Source of the DNA: Candidatus Acidiferrum typicum
Lineage (GTDB): Bacteria; Acidobacteriota; Terriglobia; Acidiferrales; UBA7541
Length of the DNA: 64,000 nucleotides
Assembly: GCA_025463055.1 (NCBI GenBank)
Contig: JAOAPV010000088.1
Span: forward strand, 1-64,000
Reading direction: 5' to 3'
Below, one piece after another: positions 28,182-36,754 of the stretch. The notes beneath the pieces are model-generated. The model had not been told where the DNA came from. It saw only the letters and a list, made by a program, of their open reading frames with translations, and did no database searches. The position numbers and the translations under genes are program-made. The stretch's first letter is position 1. Each line of letters begins with the position of its first letter.

Positions 28182-29276
28182 ATGAATTCAGTCCTGCTAA
28201 TCGTCGCCATGATTTTGGCGGTGCTAATCCTCTGGCTCTTAACCCAAATCTCCCAATCCCAAAAGAAAAGCTCCGCCCTGGAAACCCAACTCACCGAGCT
28301 TCGCCGCGACCTACTCTCTATCGCGCAGACGCAATCGCAAAGCGCCGGCCAAATCCAATCCATTGGTCAATCCGTCTCGCAGCGTCTGGAAAGCGTCACC
28401 AAGGCCCTCACCGACGGCGTCACCAACTCCGCCCACATTGCCACGCAAGGCCAAACCGCTATCGCCGCCGAGTTGAAGAACACTCGCGAACAAATTCTTC
28501 AGCTTCAGGAACAGATCGGCGCAGTTCACGAACAAAGTCGCGGCTTATCTCTGGCAACGCAATCCATCGAAAACATTCTAGGCGGCACCAAGACCCGCGG
28601 CCTCCTCGGCGAAGTCACCCTCCAGCGCCTCCTCGAAGACTCCCTTCCGTCTTCGCAGTTCTCGTTGCAATATCGCTTCTCCACAGGAGAAGCCGCCGAT
28701 GCCGTAGTCTTCCTCCGCGACAAACAGTTAATGGTCATAGACTCCAAGTTTCCCCTCGACGCCTTTCGCCGCATCGAATCCGACGGCGACGAGGCCCGCC
28801 GCGCCTTCGCCACCGCCGTGAAAGGCCATGCCGACTCCATCGCGAAAAAATACATCGTCCCCAACGAAGGAACGCTCGACGTCGCCCTCATGTTCGTCCC
28901 ATCCGAAAATGTTTATTGTGAAATGCTCAATACGCTGGACAACAAAGGCCAGGCCATCGACGCGTACTGCCGCGATAAAAAAATCGTCGCCGTCTCTCCC
29001 AACACGCTCTACGCTAATCTCTGCGTTATCGCCATGGGGATGCGCGGCATGCAAATCGAAGAAAACGCCCGCCGCATTCTCGGCAGCCTCGACGGCATGA
29101 AGAAGCAGATGGAAACCTTCTCCGACGTCTTCGAAAAACTAGGCAACCACTTGAAAAACGCCCAGCAAAGCTACGCCGAGGCCGACAAGCGCTTCGAAAA
29201 GGCTCAGGACACCCTAGGCGGCCTGCTAGGCCAAGCCCCCGCCCAAGCCACTCTGCCCCTTCCCGACCTGAAATAG
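28182..29276 (+). CDS. rmuC: RmuC family protein (DNA recombination / nuclease-like)
   Basis: The 364-residue protein has an N-terminal membrane anchor (about residues 3-20), a long coiled coil to about 120, and the RmuC domain with the conserved ILGGTKTRGLLGEVTLQRLLEDSLP and VIDSKFPLDAFRRI segments (shown in parts), then SPNTLYANL near 270. RmuC limits inversion at short inverted repeats in E. coli and belongs to the PD-(D/E)xK-like nuclease clan. It is monocistronic, behind a REP-like element. Confidence 0.93.
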   Translation: MNSVLLIVAMILAVLILWLLTQISQSQKKSSALETQLTELRRDLLSIAQTQSQSAGQIQSIGQSVSQRLESVTKALTDGVTNSAHIATQGQTAIAAELKNTREQILQLQEQIGAVHEQSRGLSLATQSIENILGGTKTRGLLGEVTLQRLLEDSLPSSQFSLQYRFSTGEAADAVVFLRDKQLMVIDSKFPLDAFRRIESDGDEARRAFATAVKGHADSIAKKYIVPNEGTLDVALMFVPSENVYCEMLNTLDNKGQAIDAYCRDKKIVAVSPNTLYANLCVIAMGMRGMQIEENARRILGSLDGMKKQMETFSDVFEKLGNHLKNAQQSYAEADKRFEKAQDTLGGLLGQAPAQATLPLPDLK

Positions 29277-29560
29277 CCTTTGAGAATTCGCGCTGGCGGG
29301 CAGCGAACCCCATCCAGTTCCAGTACTTACCTCTTACTCTCTCGAAACTACCTGTGGAAAAATCTTGCACAAGTCAGTCACACACTTAGCTACCATGCAC
29401 TGCTAGAGCGAACTAACCGGACTGTAAATCCAATAGTTCTAAGCTCTTTACCATCCGGCGAAATGGCAACCTTCGTGCTCCAGCCCGACATCACGCGGAA
29501 GCTTTGCAAGTATTCGCAAACTATAGGGGCACGTACGCTCGCTCCATTGAGGAAAATCTC

Positions 29561-30085
29561 GTGAAATCTCTCATCCCAGCGATCGTTGCGGTAAGCGTGG
29601 GCCTGGTGGCTTTGCCGTCGTACGCGAACGCTCCGGACCCAACCTACGATCAGACACGCGATTGGGTCGTCAGCACGATAAGCGAGTCCGCCGGCTACAC
29701 CCGAGGCGCCACCACCGTAACCTATAAAGATGTGTCCATGGACGGCTGCCAGTTGCGCTTCACAGCCGCAACCTCCGCAGCGGGGTATACTGAATCCGAT
29801 ACCCTCACCGTTCCCCTCAACTCTGTTAAGAGCATCATTTGGGGCACGGCAAGTGACCCGCTACGAGGCTATGTTCTCTTTACGATGGAAGCTCCAATCA
29901 GTTTCAACAGACAACTCGTCTCGCGCGTGGTCGACGGTCAAGTGCAAAACACACGCGCGGCCACGACAATTGCCTATATTGAATTCGGAAAACCAGGCGC
30001 GAATTATGCCGATCTGGCCAGCCACATGAAGGCCGCCATCCTCCGCGCTGCCGATGTCTGCGAGATCCGCCTCGCCGCGAAGTAA
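29561..30085 (+). CDS. Exported protein of unknown function
   Basis: GTG 29561 preceded by TTGAGGA gives 174 residues with a clear signal peptide (KSLIPAIVAVSVGLVALPSY, cut after YANA). The mature part has a DPTYDQTRDWVVSTISE start, beta-rich character and two cysteines (DGCQL and ADVCEI) that may form a disulfide. The longer frame from 29504 lacks a good start context. A GCCGCC/GGCGGC hairpin at 30103-30129 lies just after the stop without a T tract. I do not recognise the family. Confidence 0.72.
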   Translation: MKSLIPAIVAVSVGLVALPSYANAPDPTYDQTRDWVVSTISESAGYTRGATTVTYKDVSMDGCQLRFTAATSAAGYTESDTLTVPLNSVKSIIWGTASDPLRGYVLFTMEAPISFNRQLVSRVVDGQVQNTRAATTIAYIEFGKPGANYADLASHMKAAILRAADVCEIRLAAK

Positions 30086-30186
30086 ACCTGTTTCTTTGTC
30101 ATGCCGCCCTGTCGTGTCTTGCTGGCGGCGTCAGAACTCTACTCGATCTACCGTACGTATCTTCAGACCATACACATTTTATGCGT

Positions 30187-30208
30187 TAATGGGTGCATAC
30201 TCCCATTA
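30187..30208 (+). promoter_or_regulatory. Palindromic operator overlapping the vapB-like start codon
   Basis: TAATGGG (30187-30193) and CCCATTA (30202-30208) form a perfect 7-bp inverted repeat with an 8-base centre. The A of the ATG is the last base of the right arm. Antitoxins of this class usually repress their own promoter through such palindromes. Confidence 0.65.
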
Positions 30209-30408
30209 TGAGCCGGACGAACATCGAACTTGACGATGCCTTGGTCCCTAAAGCGCGTAGACTCACACGCCTCAAGACTAAGCGAGAGATCGTCGATCTC
30301 GCTCTCGAACTCCTCGTGCGCTCGGAAACTCGCAAAGGCATCCTCCGTTATTACAGAAGTGGCATGTGGAGCGGAGATTTGAATCGAGCGCGGAGAAACC
30401 GTTTTTGA
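30208..30408 (+). CDS. VapB-like antitoxin without an adjacent toxin gene
   Basis: The 66-residue protein matches the short VapB (DUF2191) pattern: N-terminal beta strand RTNIELDDALV for DNA binding, LKTKREIVDLALELLV helix-turn-helix-like ribbon partner, and a C-terminal W-containing tail (MWSGDLNRAR) that would occupy a VapC active site. VapC normally overlaps or follows at once, but the next gene is the convergent DoxX, eight bases away. It may be solitary or control a distant toxin. It starts at ATG 30208; the upstream ATG at 30193 lies inside the palindrome. Confidence 0.78.
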   Translation: MSRTNIELDDALVPKARRLTRLKTKREIVDLALELLVRSETRKGILRYYRSGMWSGDLNRARRNRF

Positions 30409-30415
30409 TATCGAC

Positions 30416-30799
30416 TTACGTCGCGCGCTGCACAAAAATCCCTGCCAGATATTGCTTGTAGCGCACCGCAAGAATCAGCCAGAGCACCACCACGACAATC
30501 GCCAGCGGAAGCCCTTCCGGCGCCATCAATGCGTGAAAGAAAAAGATATTCACGATCACTGGTCCAAGCAGCACCAGTGCGAGCACTACATATCGATTCA
30601 CCAAAAGTAGCACGCCACCGATGACCTGAATGCTGAAGACAACTACCCAGTAGCGAGATGCGAAGATCGCGCCCCCGAACTGGGCCGCCAGCGCCCCCTT
30701 AGGGGGCGGCATTGGAATAAAGTGAAGGAAGCCGTTCAACCCAAACACGAGAAAAATCAGCCCCAGCAAATACCGCGCAATTACCGATGCAATTTTCAT
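30416..30799 (-). CDS. DoxX family membrane protein
   Basis: 127 residues with four hydrophobic segments; it begins IARYLLGLIFLVFGLNGFLHF, the usual DoxX start with a conserved Arg and a GxNxF segment, then a PMPPPKG loop. DoxX/DoxD-like proteins are small membrane subunits linked to thiosulfate or respiratory oxidoreductases and oxidative stress, but most have no known role. It lies downstream of the azoreductase gene in the same direction with a 29-base gap, so they are likely cotranscribed. Confidence 0.88.
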   Translation of the reverse strand: MKIASVIARYLLGLIFLVFGLNGFLHFIPMPPPKGALAAQFGGAIFASRYWVVVFSIQVIGGVLLLVNRYVVLALVLLGPVIVNIFFFHALMAPEGLPLAIVVVVLWLILAVRYKQYLAGIFVQRAT

Positions 30800-30828
30800 C
30801 TCCGTCTCCTGTGCATGAATTCGTTTTC

Positions 30829-31458
30829 TTACAGACTGGCCTGTGCGTGCACTCTCTCAAGGGAAGGCGCCAGGAAAGTTTGCGGATCGACTTCCCCGGT
30901 CATCAATTTCTGGGTCCCTCCGGCGGCGATGAAGTGTACGTCGGTAATGCCCATGAATCCAAAGATCGTGCGCAAATACGGCGTGACGAAGTTGAAGGCT
31001 TCCCGGCCGCTTCCTTGCTCGTAGACTCCCCCGCTCGCCAGCAGCAACGTCGCTTTCTTTCCCTTCAGCAAGCCTTCCGCGCCGGTCGCACTATACGCGA
31101 TGGTCTTACCAATCCGCACTATCTGATCTATCCACAGCTTCAATGTGGAAGGAATGCTGAAGTTGTGCATCGGGATGCCAAGTACGTACTCGTCCGCTTT
31201 CTGCAACTCGGCAATCAGCAAGTCGGACACGGCCAGCACTTTCTTCTGCTCCGCTGTGCGAGCGTCTTCGGGTGTGTATGCCGCAGCCACCCAGTCGCCG
31301 TTAATGACGGGAATATTCAGCGTTGTGAGGTCGCGCGAGATCACGGTCCCGTTGGGATGGGCTTTAATCCAGGTCTTTGCAAATTCAGCGGTCAATTTCC
31401 GGGAGACGGACGTCTCTCCCATCGGGCTCGAATCAATCTTCAACAAAGTAGGCATCAT
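30829..31458 (-). CDS. azoR: FMN-dependent NADH-azoreductase
   Basis: 209 residues of the AcpD/AzoR flavodoxin-like family: PTLLKIDSSPMGETSVSRKL at the N-terminus for FMN binding, IPMHNFSIPSTLKLWIDQI (flavin loop) and LLLASGGVYEQGSG near residue 145. These enzymes reduce azo compounds and quinones with NADH. It is transcribed away from a TetR-family regulator with three related palindromic sites between them, fitting induction by an electrophile or quinone. DoxX follows in the operon. Confidence 0.93.
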   Translation of the reverse strand: MMPTLLKIDSSPMGETSVSRKLTAEFAKTWIKAHPNGTVISRDLTTLNIPVINGDWVAAAYTPEDARTAEQKKVLAVSDLLIAELQKADEYVLGIPMHNFSIPSTLKLWIDQIVRIGKTIAYSATGAEGLLKGKKATLLLASGGVYEQGSGREAFNFVTPYLRTIFGFMGITDVHFIAAGGTQKLMTGEVDPQTFLAPSLERVHAQASL

Positions 31459-31489
31459 AGCACTCCTTATACGTCATTCGACGCTTAAG

Positions 31490-31545
31490 CATCGTATGTC
31501 GTAGACAGCCTAGCACGACATGTGACGCTAAATCAACATATGTTG
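31490..31545. promoter_or_regulatory. Cluster of related operator-like palindromes between azoR and tetR
   Basis: Three sites share a CRACATRYG core: 31490-31501 (on the minus strand CGACATACGATG), 31516-31527 (CGACATGTGACG) and the perfect palindrome CAACATATGTTG at 31534-31545. The last two are 18 bases apart. They lie in the divergent promoter region and are candidates for binding by the TetR-family protein. Confidence 0.6.
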
Positions 31546-31622
31546 TTTAGAATGGCTAAGTGGGAATTCGTTGACTATCCAACGAGCGTCGCAATTTGCT
31601 ATACTTCCAGCAGAGAGATCGA

Positions 31623-32222
31623 ATGCTTCAAGAGCAATGTGATCGTTTGGATCCCAGGGTCCGAAGGACCCGCCAGCTTCTGCAAGAGGCTTTTCGTAAG
31701 CTATTGGACCAAAAGCGTTTCGACGATATAACCGTACAGGACATAACTGAGGTCGCGACTCTAAACCGGGCGACCTTCTATGCCCATTACCAGGATAAGT
31801 TCGCCCTGCTGGGAGAGTTAATTCGCGTTACTTTCCTTCAACTTCTGACCCAGCGAAATGTGCATTTCGACGGAACCTGCTCTTCGGCGTTCGGGGCCAT
31901 CATCCTTGGCCTCTGCGACTATCTGCTCGAGGTGCAGAAGTCCCACTCCTCCGATCGCTTGCAGTTTGAGCCCTTCGTAGAGGCAACGGTAATCGATCAG
32001 ATTCGCCTAGTTTTACTGGAAGGCTTCCGTAAGCACCCGCAAGAGTGTCGCATCTCTCCAGAGATGATCGCCGCAACCGCAAGCTGGGCGATCTACGGCG
32101 CAGTAAAGCAGTGGGTCAACACACCAGACCGCGCCCCCGCGGAAGAATTCGTCTCCGAAGCCATACAACTAGTCAAGCCAATCCTAACGGCCGGCTCAGT
32201 GCCAGTCCCAGGCCACCCCTGA
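31623..32222 (+). CDS. TetR/AcrR family transcriptional regulator
   Basis: ATG 31623, preceded by AGAGAG, gives 199 residues. The N-terminal helix-turn-helix (about residues 15-65) includes ITVQDITEVATLNRATFYAHYQDKFALL, the typical TetR recognition helix. The C-terminal half is helical with one Cys pair (FDGTCSS, LGLCDYL), possibly redox or electrophile sensing. The upstream in-frame start (31596) has no ribosome-binding site. A TATACT at 31600-31605 may be the -10 box. It probably represses azoR-doxX and itself. Confidence 0.9.
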   Translation: MLQEQCDRLDPRVRRTRQLLQEAFRKLLDQKRFDDITVQDITEVATLNRATFYAHYQDKFALLGELIRVTFLQLLTQRNVHFDGTCSSAFGAIILGLCDYLLEVQKSHSSDRLQFEPFVEATVIDQIRLVLLEGFRKHPQECRISPEMIAATASWAIYGAVKQWVNTPDRAPAEEFVSEAIQLVKPILTAGSVPVPGHP

Positions 32223-32735
32223 TCTCCGCCGCCGTTCAAAGCTGTGGATTCCCATTCAATCCCGAATTTCGACCGTTCGCTGCAAATTCCTTTACTAATC
32301 CGTATACATCGAGCTACCCTGGCGCATGCAATCTTGGTCCCAGCCTCGTTTGCGCTCGTTCAAGCAGACATCTGCCGCCTCTTTAGTTTTTCGGCGCTCC
32401 TCTTTTCAGATTCGTTCCGAGTCGACGTTGCATCGCAAGAATTCCGCCGTCTGTTTTCATAACCTTACGAACTGCTTTTCCCGCAAGTCCCGTGTTTTGA
32501 TAACCATCCGAATTGCCCGGGGGTGTGGGGGCGGTTCCCTCGGCACCGGACGGAGTCGCACTGCCCCACCGCTGCAAGTGACGCCGTTTCAAACTGTTGC
32601 AAGCTCTTGGCTCTGTTTTTCGACACCGATTCCTTTGTTTTCAGCAACTTGCAGCCTCTTAGTTGCAAAACAGAGGGGTATAAGGGGGTACGCCGCGTAG
32701 TGCCGGTCCTCAGTCCGCACCTCTCGCCAGAAATC
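32223..32735. other. 513-base stretch without a recognised gene
   Basis: The reading frames here are short, in all frames and of odd composition; none is convincing. A perfect 9-bp inverted repeat, CTCTGTTTT (32611-32619) and AAAACAGAG (32667-32675), flanks 47 bases in which GTTGCAA-like words recur. The region lies at the 3' ends of two convergent genes and may be a decayed insertion or long untranslated sequence. Confidence 0.5.
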
Positions 32736-34031
32736 CTATCCAGTGGCTGCTACAGTCTGCGGTGGCACGGCGTAGTGGACGCCGGCGATACCCCCGTATT
32801 CTGCCAGCAGGTCTTGCCGCTGCTTGATGATTAGCACCTCAACGCCGTGGAGGCGCGCCACTTCGACGACTTCGTCCACCACGTTCTCGGCTGCGAGCAA
32901 CTTGCTGTTGTCGAAGGGGCAATTGCCCGCTTCGAGCGAGAGGTAGTGATGCTCCTTGCAAGCGAAGCCTTTCTGATGAAGGTTTTCGCTCACCAATAGT
33001 TTGCGAATAAGGAAGAGATTGAGAATGTTGATTACGTTGCGCAGCGAAGTTACCAACTCTTCCGGTTTGTGATTCTGCAGGGCTTCAATAGCTTTTGTCT
33101 CCTTTTCAGCGCGGTGCTCGCGCAATGCGTTCTCGATCAGTTCCTTGCGGTTGCGCATATCCGCGTCGGGTGAATCGAGAACGCGAGCGATGATTTTCGG
33201 CTTTAGCGATTCGTGGAGGTATTCATCGAGAAGCGCGGCGACCCTGTTTTCGGCCATCAAGACCAGCAAGTCGCAGGTGCCTTGATCGTAAAGTTGATAG
33301 ACCTCGCCCGCCACTTGCCTTAAATGCCCGCGCAGGTGCTCCAGTCGGTGCTGTTGCGCATGATGCGGAATCGATTTATCGACCGTATCGGTGGGCACAA
33401 AAGCTTTGGAGCGGTCGATCTGCTGGCAACTGCCAAGCTGGTATAGCAGAAACTTCGTGTCTTGCTTCGCGCACTCGACGAACAAAACTTTTTCGTCGTC
33501 CTCAAGCACGGCCTCCAGCGGCGTGATGTACGGATCGGGATCAATTTTCATCCCATCGTTCACCGGGACAAGCAGGCCAATTACTTCGTTGAGCCTTTCG
33601 CCGGAACGAAAGATGACCAGGGAGCGCAGATGCTGGGGAACGAAATAGTCGGCAAGGAACGCGTCGATCTCCTGAATGTCGTGTTCCAGCGTGGCCCTTT
33701 GCGATTTCGAGAGCGAATCAACGAAATCTTTATGCTCGTCCAGCGCGTGCGTTTTCATGGAATGGAAAGAGCGCAGCAAGCCCTTCGGTTCAGGCGCTAC
33801 TTTTTCAGGGCCGAGCCCCAGGTACAGGCTGATTACCGGATCGGTGTATTCAGTTTCGACCAAAGCTCGGAGCTTGTCTTCGGAGACGCCATCCTGCGAG
33901 CCCATAGCGCGTAGCAGCGAGCGCGGATGAAGCTCGCGCCATTTCTTGCCGTGTTTTTTACGCTGAGGCTGTGGAGTCGCGCTTTGTTGTTCAGTTTGTT
34001 GGATTTGTTCGGCACTGTTGTTTTCTTGCAT
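32736..34031 (-). CDS. Bacterial eRF1-like (baeRF family) protein
   Basis: 431 residues with the layout of bacterial relatives of archaeal/eukaryotic peptide release factor 1: an N-terminal domain after a charged Lys-rich start (QRKKHGKKWRELHP), a middle domain with the HHAQQHRLEHLRGHLRQVA segment where other families show a GGQ-like or GGWSQxRxQRR motif, and a C-terminal pelota/L7Ae-like domain (HHYLSLEAGNCPFDNSKL... VEVLIIKQRQDLLAEYGGIAGV in parts). A catalytic GGQ is missing, so simple release activity is unlikely. A role in ribosome rescue or stress is inferred from the family. It is monocistronic. Confidence 0.72.
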   Translation of the reverse strand: MQENNSAEQIQQTEQQSATPQPQRKKHGKKWRELHPRSLLRAMGSQDGVSEDKLRALVETEYTDPVISLYLGLGPEKVAPEPKGLLRSFHSMKTHALDEHKDFVDSLSKSQRATLEHDIQEIDAFLADYFVPQHLRSLVIFRSGERLNEVIGLLVPVNDGMKIDPDPYITPLEAVLEDDEKVLFVECAKQDTKFLLYQLGSCQQIDRSKAFVPTDTVDKSIPHHAQQHRLEHLRGHLRQVAGEVYQLYDQGTCDLLVLMAENRVAALLDEYLHESLKPKIIARVLDSPDADMRNRKELIENALREHRAEKETKAIEALQNHKPEELVTSLRNVINILNLFLIRKLLVSENLHQKGFACKEHHYLSLEAGNCPFDNSKLLAAENVVDEVVEVARLHGVEVLIIKQRQDLLAEYGGIAGVHYAVPPQTVAATG

Positions 34032-34405
34032 CTTTTCGGACTGCCTTTCCGCTAGGCGCGAGAGGGGACTGAGGGGGAATTACGAGAATACCTTGGGGCC
34101 CGCAAGCGGCTGAGTACGGCAGTCAGGGTATGTGGGCCGGTAATTTCAAGCAGGCGCGCTTGAGCCGTCAAATATGATGGGACGCTTCGCGATACGTATG
34201 TCTGCAAAGGCGATGCGCAATTTATTGGGTGTCCTGCACAGATATTCAGTAACTGGCAGGGCACGCGAGCCCCAAATTTCGTAGTTCTTCTAGTCTCCGG
34301 GGTGAGAATTGAAGCAGGCAATAACTTGTCCGAATCTGTAAAGAATCAATGAGTTCGGCAAGGCAGAAGTAGTGCGCTTGCCTACTGTTACGGAGAGCGG
34401 CACAG
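34032..34405. other. 374-base divergent intergenic region
   Basis: It separates the minus-strand eRF1-like gene from the plus-strand PilZ gene. I see no convincing gene, repeat or RNA. The last 30 bases hold a GGAGAG ribosome-binding site for the PilZ gene. Confidence 0.6.
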
Positions 34406-34729
34406 ATGGAACAAGAGCGAAGACGCATGCCGCGGGTGCCGTTTGTGGCTTCCGCGGAGTTACTGGAAGTTGACACTGGGACGCGCATGAATGCGCAGGT
34501 GAGCGAGCTAAGCCTGCACGGCTGCTACGTTGACACGCTGAATCCGTTGCCCAAGGGCACCAGTGTGTACGTGAAAATTTTTACGGAAGAATATTTCTTC
34601 GAGACTCCCGCCATTGTGGTGTATTCCCACGCCCATCTGGGTATGGGCTTGGCATTCCATGACGTTAAGCCGCATTTTGTGAACGTGTTGCAGAATTGGG
34701 TGATGGCGGGAGCCGGCAAAAAGGGGTAG
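34406..34729 (+). CDS. Single-domain PilZ protein
   Basis: 107 residues forming one PilZ beta-barrel domain. The N-terminal RRMPR matches the RxxxR c-di-GMP motif; the second motif reads ELSLHG, with Glu in place of the usual Asp/Asn. The C-terminal YSHAHLGMGLAFHDV strand is typical of PilZ. It has no partner domain. It may bind c-di-GMP weakly or act as an adaptor. It starts at ATG 34406 with GGAGAG ten bases ahead. Confidence 0.85.
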   Translation: MEQERRRMPRVPFVASAELLEVDTGTRMNAQVSELSLHGCYVDTLNPLPKGTSVYVKIFTEEYFFETPAIVVYSHAHLGMGLAFHDVKPHFVNVLQNWVMAGAGKKG

Positions 34730-34750
34730 GGGTACTAAACAAGAGATTTT

Positions 34751-34968
34751 TTAGGAAGGTTCTTGTTCCGCACTTGCGAGATCCGCGAGCACGCGCTTTT
34801 TGTTCTCAGCGGAAAGAGTATTGTAGATTTCCACAATCGCTTTCATCCCGTTTTGCGCGGCAGGGGATCCTCCGATCTTGTCTTTAGCGTGCGCCAGGCG
34901 CTTCTGCGAATTCCCCTGACGCGAATGAAGAGTTTGCCGCAGACATTGCATCGAACCGGCTCTGGCAT
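34751..34968 (-). pseudogene. Small zinc-ribbon-like protein gene disrupted by a one-base frameshift
   Basis: From ATG 34968 the reading starts MPEPVRCNVCGKLFIR, with a CxxCG zinc-ribbon half-site, then runs into another frame. The continuation QGNSQKRLAHAKDKIGG to the stop at 34751 (ending ENKKRVLADLASAEQEPS) is found in the -1 frame. The span is 218 bases, not a multiple of three. Restoring one base near 34920 (an extra C giving CGCCGTCAGGGG) would join both parts into a normal protein of about 72 residues. It may be a real mutation or a consensus error. A frame that avoids the shift exists (83 residues) but loses the cysteines. Confidence 0.5.
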
Positions 34969-35023
34969 GGTGCACCTCGCTGAGAAGCTCCGAAGAAAAC
35001 ACAAATCAAAAAGAGGAAAGCAA

Positions 35024-36597
35024 TCACTTTGCTGGTTGCCTGGGTGTGAAATATAGGTCTTGGTAGTCGAAGCTGAAGTCGGCAAGCGGAGACACGGCCA
35101 CCATAGTGAAGTGATTAACGGACGCGTCCGGGTTAAGGGCAAAGCTGACAAAAGCGTCTTCAATCGTGCGATCGCGAAAATGGGCTTTGAAGGTGTCGTA
35201 TTGCCAATGCTGGAGGTCGGCAACCGCGTTCGGCGTGTGATCCATGGCAAAAATAAGTTTCTCATTTTCAATTCGAATGGTGACGGGTCCATACCATGGG
35301 TCGGTGTAGGTACCGGCATATTTCTCGGCAGACAGGGAAGGCTTGCTGTCCGCGGCACGGCCGGTATTTTGCTTTTGTGTGACTTCTTCGGCTTCGTTCT
35401 GCTGCTCTGCGTCCGCAGCTTTGAAGGCGGCGATCCAATCGGTTGGCGGTAGCGCAAAAGAATAATCGAGAATGTGGAACAGAATCGAATCAAACGCGCC
35501 GGCCGATTCTGCGTTGGTGAGAATGACCACTCCGAGATTTTCTTCCGGAACGAGCATGACACGAGAAACAAAGCCGGCCACTCCGCCGGTGTGACCGACT
35601 AGCTTGCGTCCATGGTAGTCGCGCAATCCCCAGCCCAGCCCGTAGGCAGCAAATTTGGCGCTAAGGGCCGCAAGCGGTCCCGGGCGCTCGCCGGCAGGAA
35701 GAATGGTCTGCGCAGACCACATTTCGCGGGATTGTGCTTCGCTGAAGAGGCGGGTGCCGCTGATGGGAAATTTCCGCGATTGAGCTGGAGCGTGATCCAC
35801 TTAGCCATTTCCGCGGCGGAGGAGTTGATGGAGCCGGCGGGTCCGGCGTTGTCCAGATTGACGAAGTCGATGACTTGGAGCTTCCCTTCAATTTTGGAAT
35901 GGGGAAAGGCGTAATCGTCGCTGGGTTTGAAGGCAGCGTTACTGAGACTAGTGGTGTTCATGCCCAAAGGGAGCAAGATTTTTTCGCGGATGTAGTCTTC
36001 CCAGGATTTGCCGGTGACGGCGGGGATGATCTGGCCGGCAGCGATGTACATGAGATTGTCATATGCGAAGTGGCTACGGAAACTGGACGCGGGCTTCATG
36101 AGTCGGAGGCGGTAGATGATGTCGTCGCGAGTGAAGGTGGTGTGGGGCCAAAACAGAAGATCACCTTCGCCGAGTCCCATGCCGCTGCGATGCGTGAGGA
36201 GATCGCGAATGGTCATTTCGTGGGAGACGTAAGGGTCGTACATCTGGAACCCGGGGAGGCGCTGATAGACGGGGTCGTCCCAGGAAATTTCGTGGTCGTC
36301 GACCAGAGAAGCCAAAGCAGCGGAGGTGAACGCTTTGGTGTTGGAGCCAATGCCGAAGAGCGTATTTTCGTCCACGGGAGTGGACGCTCCCAGCTTTCGG
36401 ATGCCGTAGCCTTTGACGAGGACGGTCTTGCCGTCTTTGACGATGGCTATGGACAGACCGGGAACGTCAAACGTCTTAAGAGCGCGAGCGGCATAGGAAT
36501 CGAGGTCCGGCGGCACGGCGGTTTGGGCCGGAGATGAATGCAGGAATAAATGGGTGAGTAGGACAGTGGTGCACAAAGTTCTGGTGACACTTTTCAA
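35024..36597 (-). pseudogene. Exported serine hydrolase (beta-lactamase/esterase type) split by a frameshift
   Basis: TTG 36597, with GGAGG nine bases upstream, starts a signal peptide (LCTTVLLTHLFLHSSPA). The class C beta-lactamase-like domain has SNTK at residues 85-88 (SxxK nucleophile and base) and YDN at 179-181. Near 35770 the frame breaks in a GGAAATTTCCC run: NRG in one frame is followed by KFPISGTRLFSE in another. A single missing A would repair it. The second part contains the third motif HTGG and a C-terminal lipocalin-like domain ending near 35024. As read, the protein is truncated. The genuine state (decayed gene or sequencing error) is unsettled. Confidence 0.82.
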
Positions 36598-36754
36598 GAG
36601 GAACGGCCTCCTCAATTTTGGATTGCCGTGGATTAAACCACATTGCCTGTGGGGACAATCAAGAGAATTCACCACAAGGGCACAGAGAGTGCAGAGAAGG
36701 GCAGCAGAGCGCCTTGACCATGCGAGTCTTATCACTTAGTGTCTTTTGACTGCT

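Noticed and set aside
32326-32700. 124-codon frame in the gap after the TetR gene
   Set aside because: Ser/Arg/Phe-rich product without ribosome-binding site or domain; several overlapping frames in the same stretch are equally open.
34751-35002. 83-codon intact minus-strand frame as the true form of the zinc-ribbon-like gene
   Set aside because: It loses the CNVCGK start seen in the neighbouring frame and its first 35 residues look random; a frameshift explains the data better, though not with certainty.
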